Source: WHSW01 sp963851045 (lineage in GTDB: Bacteria; Actinomycetota; Thermoleophilia; Solirubrobacterales; 70-9). From it: a DNA stretch of 64,000 nucleotides. The position numbers were made by a program, and so were the translations under genes. The stretch is taken from NCBI GenBank assembly GCA_963851045.1, contig CAWKNC010000002.1, positions 1,612,001-1,676,000 on the forward strand, in the 5' to 3' direction. The notes beneath the pieces were generated by a model that saw only the letters and a list, made by a program, of their open reading frames with translations, searched no databases and had not been told where the DNA came from. This document shows, piece by piece, positions 61,114-64,000 of this stretch. The stretch's first letter is position 1. Each line of letters starts with the position of its first letter.

Positions 61114-62604
61114 TCAGGTACGCATCGCCGGAAACAGCACGACCTCGCGTAACGTCGCCGCCCCGGTCAAGAGCATCACCAGCCGGTCGATGCCGAGCCC
61201 GACGCCGCCAGTCGGCGGCATCCCGTATTCGAGTGCCTGCACGTAGGCCTCGTCGAAGGGCTGCGCCTCGTCATCACCACGGCGCAACTCCTCGGCCTGC
61301 TGCTCGAAGCGCCGGCGTTGCTCGTCGGGGTCGTTGAGCTCGCTGAAGGCATTCGCGATCTCGAAGCCGCCGACGTACGCCTCCCAGCGCTCGACCAACC
61401 CCTCCTCGGTGCGGTGGCGCTTGGCGAAGGGCGACATCTCGACCGGGTAGTCCATGATCAGCGTCGGCTGGATCAGCTTCGGCTCGACCTCCTTGGAGAG
61501 CAGCCCGTCGACGAGCTTGCCCCAGCCCTCCTCCGGATCTGCCTCCGAGTCCATCGCCGCCGCCAGCGCGTCGCGGGTCGGATGCTCGAGGACATCGATC
61601 CCGGACTCCTCGCGGATCGCGTCTCGAAGCGTGACCCGGCGCCAGGGTGGCGCCAGCTCGATCTCGACGCCGTCGCGCTCGACCTTTGTCGTGCCGTTGA
61701 CCGCCTTGGCGACATGGGCCACGAGGTTCTCGAGCCGGGTTGCTGCGTCGTCGTAGTCGGCGTAGGCCTCATACCACTCGAGCATCGTGAACTCGGGGTT
61801 GTGCTTGAACGAGACGCCCTCGTTGCGAAAGTCCTTGCCGAGCTCGTAAACGCGGTCGATGCCGCCGACGACCAGGCGCTTGAGGTACAGCTCGGTCGCG
61901 ATCCGCAGGTAGAGATCGCGGTCGAGCGCGTTGTGGTGAGTCGTGAAGGGCCGGGCGAGCGCGCCTCCGTAAAGCGGCTGCAGGACGGGCGTCTCGACCT
62001 CGACAAAACCCTCCTCGTCGAGGAAGCGACGCGTCGCCGCGATCGCGGCTCCGCGCTTGCGAAACAGGTCGCGCGTATCGGGGTTTGCGATCAGATCGAT
62101 CTCGCGATGGCGAAAGCGCAGCTCCGTGTCCTTGACGCCATGGAACTTGTCGGGCGGCGGCCGCAGGCTCTTGGCAAGCAGCGTCCAGCCGGTCGCCCCC
62201 ACGGAGAGTTCGCCCCGGCGGGTCTTCATCGCGACGCCGTCGATTCCGACAATGTCTCCGAGATCAAGCTTGAGAAGCCCCTCGAACCGCTCCTCGCCGA
62301 GCGCGTCGATTCGTGCGAGTACCTGGATCCTGCCGCTCGCGTCAACGAGGTCGAGAAATGCAGCCTTACCCTGCCCGCGGCGAGCGGCCAGCCGGCCGGC
62401 GACGCGATAGGTGGTCTCGGTCTCCTCCCCATCCGGGAGGTCCGCGTGGGCCGCGCGCACGGTGGCGATCTCGACGCGCCCGTCGAAGTCATGCGGGAAC
62501 GGCTCCACCCCGGCCTCCCGCAGCCGCTCGAGCTTCTCGCGGCGCTCCGCCAGGACGTGGGGCTCTGACCGCTCCTCCGCTGCCTCGTCTTCAGGCTCTG
62601 CCAT
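61114..62604 (-). CDS. lysS: Lysyl-tRNA synthetase (class II)
   Basis: A 496-residue class II enzyme. The N-terminal OB fold has VAGRLAARRGQGKAAFLDLVD. Motif 1 lies around FRKRGAAIAATRRFLDEEGFVEVETP, motif 2 is VYELGKDFRNEGVSFKHNPEFTMLEWYEAY-type (region only), and motif 3 is PTGGVGLGIDRLVMLLTG. The first 30 residues are acidic. It is full length. It lies between greA (93 bases upstream) and clpC, with two accessory genes between it and clpC. Confidence 0.97.
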   Translation of the reverse strand: MAEPEDEAAEERSEPHVLAERREKLERLREAGVEPFPHDFDGRVEIATVRAAHADLPDGEETETTYRVAGRLAARRGQGKAAFLDLVDASGRIQVLARIDALGEERFEGLLKLDLGDIVGIDGVAMKTRRGELSVGATGWTLLAKSLRPPPDKFHGVKDTELRFRHREIDLIANPDTRDLFRKRGAAIAATRRFLDEEGFVEVETPVLQPLYGGALARPFTTHHNALDRDLYLRIATELYLKRLVVGGIDRVYELGKDFRNEGVSFKHNPEFTMLEWYEAYADYDDAATRLENLVAHVAKAVNGTTKVERDGVEIELAPPWRRVTLRDAIREESGIDVLEHPTRDALAAAMDSEADPEEGWGKLVDGLLSKEVEPKLIQPTLIMDYPVEMSPFAKRHRTEEGLVERWEAYVGGFEIANAFSELNDPDEQRRRFEQQAEELRRGDDEAQPFDEAYVQALEYGMPPTGGVGLGIDRLVMLLTGAATLREVVLFPAMRT

Positions 62605-62697
62605 CGCGGCGAGCCTACTCAGAGATCAGCGTCGAAGCGGGGATCGGCCGCATCACGAGCGGTGCGGCGCCGCTTCGGCCATCGGCCGCCGCGCTCG

Positions 62698-63177
62698 CTA
62701 GGCCGCTTCGATCTTGGTGATCTTGAACTTCTTCTTCGGTCCGCGGGGTACGTCGATCGTCACCAGGTCGCCGCGCTTGTGGCCGCTGAGCGCCTTGCCA
62801 ATCGGCGACTCGTTGGAGAGCTTGGCCTCGGCCGGATCGGCCTCGGTCGGCCCGACGATCGTGAACTTGCGCGACTCACCGGATTTTTGATCCTTGACGT
62901 GAACGCGGACGCCGACGCCGACGGTCTCGGTGTCGATCGCCTTCTGGTCGACGACGTTGGCACGCCGCATGCGCTCCTCCAGCTGAGCGATGCGCTGCTC
63001 GAGCAGGGCCTGCTCGTTCTTGGCGTCGTCGTACTCGGAGTTCTCGGTGATGTCGCCAAACTCGCGGGCTTCCTTGATCCGGACCGCGACCTCGCGCCGC
63101 TTGACGGTCGTGAGATGCTCGATCTCCGCCTTCAGCCGGTCGAGGCCCTCCTTAGTAATAAGAGCTTCCCGCGCCAC
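62698..63177 (-). CDS. greA: Transcription elongation factor GreA
   Basis: A 159-residue factor that stimulates transcript cleavage in stalled RNA polymerase. It has an N-terminal coiled coil (LKAEIEHLTTVKRREVAVRI, DITENSEYDDAKNEQALLEQRI with the acidic tip residues Asp/Glu) and a C-terminal FKBP-like domain (FTIVGPTEADPAEAKLSNESPIGKAL). GTG 63177 is chosen, with AGAGGA upstream. The open frame to 63435 would cover the promoter and the end of the dus gene. Confidence 0.96.
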   Translation of the reverse strand: MAREALITKEGLDRLKAEIEHLTTVKRREVAVRIKEAREFGDITENSEYDDAKNEQALLEQRIAQLEERMRRANVVDQKAIDTETVGVGVRVHVKDQKSGESRKFTIVGPTEADPAEAKLSNESPIGKALSGHKRGDLVTIDVPRGPKKKFKITKIEAA

Positions 63178-63300
63178 GATCAGTCCTCTTCTTCGTCCTT
63201 TGATGTAACCCGCCTGAACCGAGTGTTCAAGCGGGGTTCCTGCATGAAAACGCCCGAAACGCGACGCTTTTCGGCGCACGCGGGCCGGGCAGGGCGCGCG

Positions 63301-63306
63301 ATTATA
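63301..63306 (-). promoter_or_regulatory. Promoter -10 of greA
   Basis: A perfect TATAAT on the minus strand, about 125 bases before the greA GTG and just after the dus stop. The -35 region (CATTTG at 17 bases, or TTTGAG at 15) is weak. It probably starts the greA-lysS transcript. Confidence 0.5.
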
Positions 63307-63322
63307 GCGATGCGCCAAGACC

Positions 63323-64000
63323 TCAAATGGACGTCGAAACCGGCCTTGCAGCCAGTAATTCGGCGATCTCCTCAAGGCCCTCGGCACGCTGGAAGCGATC
63401 GGCCTCGGCGCCCTCGTATCCGAGTTGCGACACATACCACGGGTAGAACTTGCGCAGGTTGCGAGCCGCCCGCTCGGGACCCCAGTGCTCGGCGGCGCGT
63501 TCGATCACCCAGCGCAACTCCTCAACGATCTGATCCGCGTTCGGTGTCGCGTCCGCATTTTCGGTCAGCGCCGCAAAGATCCACGGGTTGCCGAGCGAGC
63601 CACGGGCGATCATCACCGCATCGGCTTTCGACTCGGCGTAGGCACGCCGCGCTCGCTCAGCGGAACGCAGCCCGCCCGAGACGATCACCGGGACCCGCTC
63701 GCCGGCCGCGTCGAGCGTGTCGACCAATTCGCACACCAGCGCGTAGTCGGGTCGGCCGGAGTGGTGTTGAACCGCGGCGCGCGGGTGCAGTGTGATCGCG
63801 GCGACTCCGGCCTCCGCGACGAGGCGACGAGCGAGATCCACGCCCGAGCGTTCGCCCGAGCGCAGCCCCGATCGCAGTTTCACGGTCACCGGGAGGCCGG
63901 AGCCCTCGGCGGCCGCCCTGGCGACGGCGAGCGCCCGATCGGGCTCGTCGAGCAGCGCCGCACCGGCCCCCGTCTTCAACACCTTCTTGACCGGGCAGCC
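63323..64000 (-). CDS. dus: tRNA-dihydrouridine synthase, C-terminal part (runs off the right edge)
   Basis: A partial frame of about 225 residues. The catalytic Cys in the GCPVKKVLKTGAGAALL segment is at the very edge (codon at about 63995-63997). Next come VTVKLRSGL, TLHPRAAVQHHSG, VIVSGGLRSAE and ADAVMIARGSLGNPWIF (FMN phosphate site), followed by the helical tRNA-binding domain. The sequence fits the DusB type. It reduces specific uridines of tRNA with NADPH and FMN. It is the first gene of the backbone dus-greA-lysS-clpC. Confidence 0.95.
   Translation of the reverse strand, partial: GCPVKKVLKTGAGAALLDEPDRALAVARAAAEGSGLPVTVKLRSGLRSGERSGVDLARRLVAEAGVAAITLHPRAAVQHHSGRPDYALVCELVDTLDAAGERVPVIVSGGLRSAERARRAYAESKADAVMIARGSLGNPWIFAALTENADATPNADQIVEELRWVIERAAEHWGPERAARNLRKFYPWYVSQLGYEGAEADRFQRAEGLEEIAELLAARPVSTSI

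Noticed and set aside
62605..62697. Terminator between greA and lysS
   Set aside because: The GC-rich stretch has direct copies of atcggccgc but no clean stem followed by a T-run; the genes are likely co-transcribed.

Overview
The window is a GC-rich (roughly two-thirds G+C by eye), gene-dense bacterial chromosome segment with short intergenic gaps, many 4-base ATGA/GTGA start-stop overlaps and frequent GTG/TTG starts. Gene content (CarD, DisA, a SigH-type sigma factor, RskA-type anti-sigma factor, MMPL transporter, SCP2-hydrolase, Tad-like proteins) points to an actinobacterium. The mixture of actinobacterial and Firmicutes-like traits fits a deep-branching class such as Thermoleophilia (Solirubrobacterales-like). 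That placement is inference, because no rRNA gene is present.

Region 1 (1-17 kb): a truncated M48 protease, a metallophosphoesterase, a lipoprotein and overlapping Ser/Thr kinase, tgt, hsp20, the glycolytic operon gap-pgk-tpiA-gpmI, a VOC protein, a DrrAB-like ABC exporter, a glycosyltransferase, a tandem palindromic repeat, an unrecognised protein (paralog A), then uvrC-rapZ. Region 2 (17-28 kb): enoyl-CoA hydratase, cupredoxin lipoprotein, fluoride channel, MaoC protein, then a small Tad-type locus whose last gene fuses a TadG-like part to a VanY-type peptidase and a lytic transglycosylase. Next comes a long minus-strand operon (pcd, hydrolase, wecB, PhoU-like, PiT phosphate transporter, two small membrane proteins). 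Region 3 (28-35 kb): zinc-finger rhomboid, two ECF sigma operons with membrane partners, a PlsC-GpsA fusion and an Fe-ADH-like gene fused transcriptionally to tRNA-Thr.

Region 4 (35-64 kb) is a housekeeping backbone, all on the minus strand in the order dus, greA, lysS, clpC, radA, disA, carD, ispD, ispF, cysS, rlmB, sigH, tRNA-Thr. This matches the known order around dusB-lysS-clpC-radA-disA-ispDF-cysS-rlmB-sigH of Bacillus, and carD-ispD-ispF-cysS of mycobacteria. Blocks of accessory genes are inserted between the backbone genes: a lipid block (acyl-CoA ligase, MMPL, SRPBCC, acyltransferase, SCP2-hydrolase), DUF389, a GFA-type zinc protein, a secreted hydrolase with glycine-rich calcium-type repeats, a Tat-exported amine oxidase and paralog B.

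Three genes (kinase 3' end, gpmI 5' end, paralog B 3' end) show clear frame changes, and carD and ispD lack a normal start codon. This may reflect draft-quality sequence rather than biology. No CRISPR array, insertion sequence, prophage or rRNA gene was seen. No gap between genes exceeds 300 bases.
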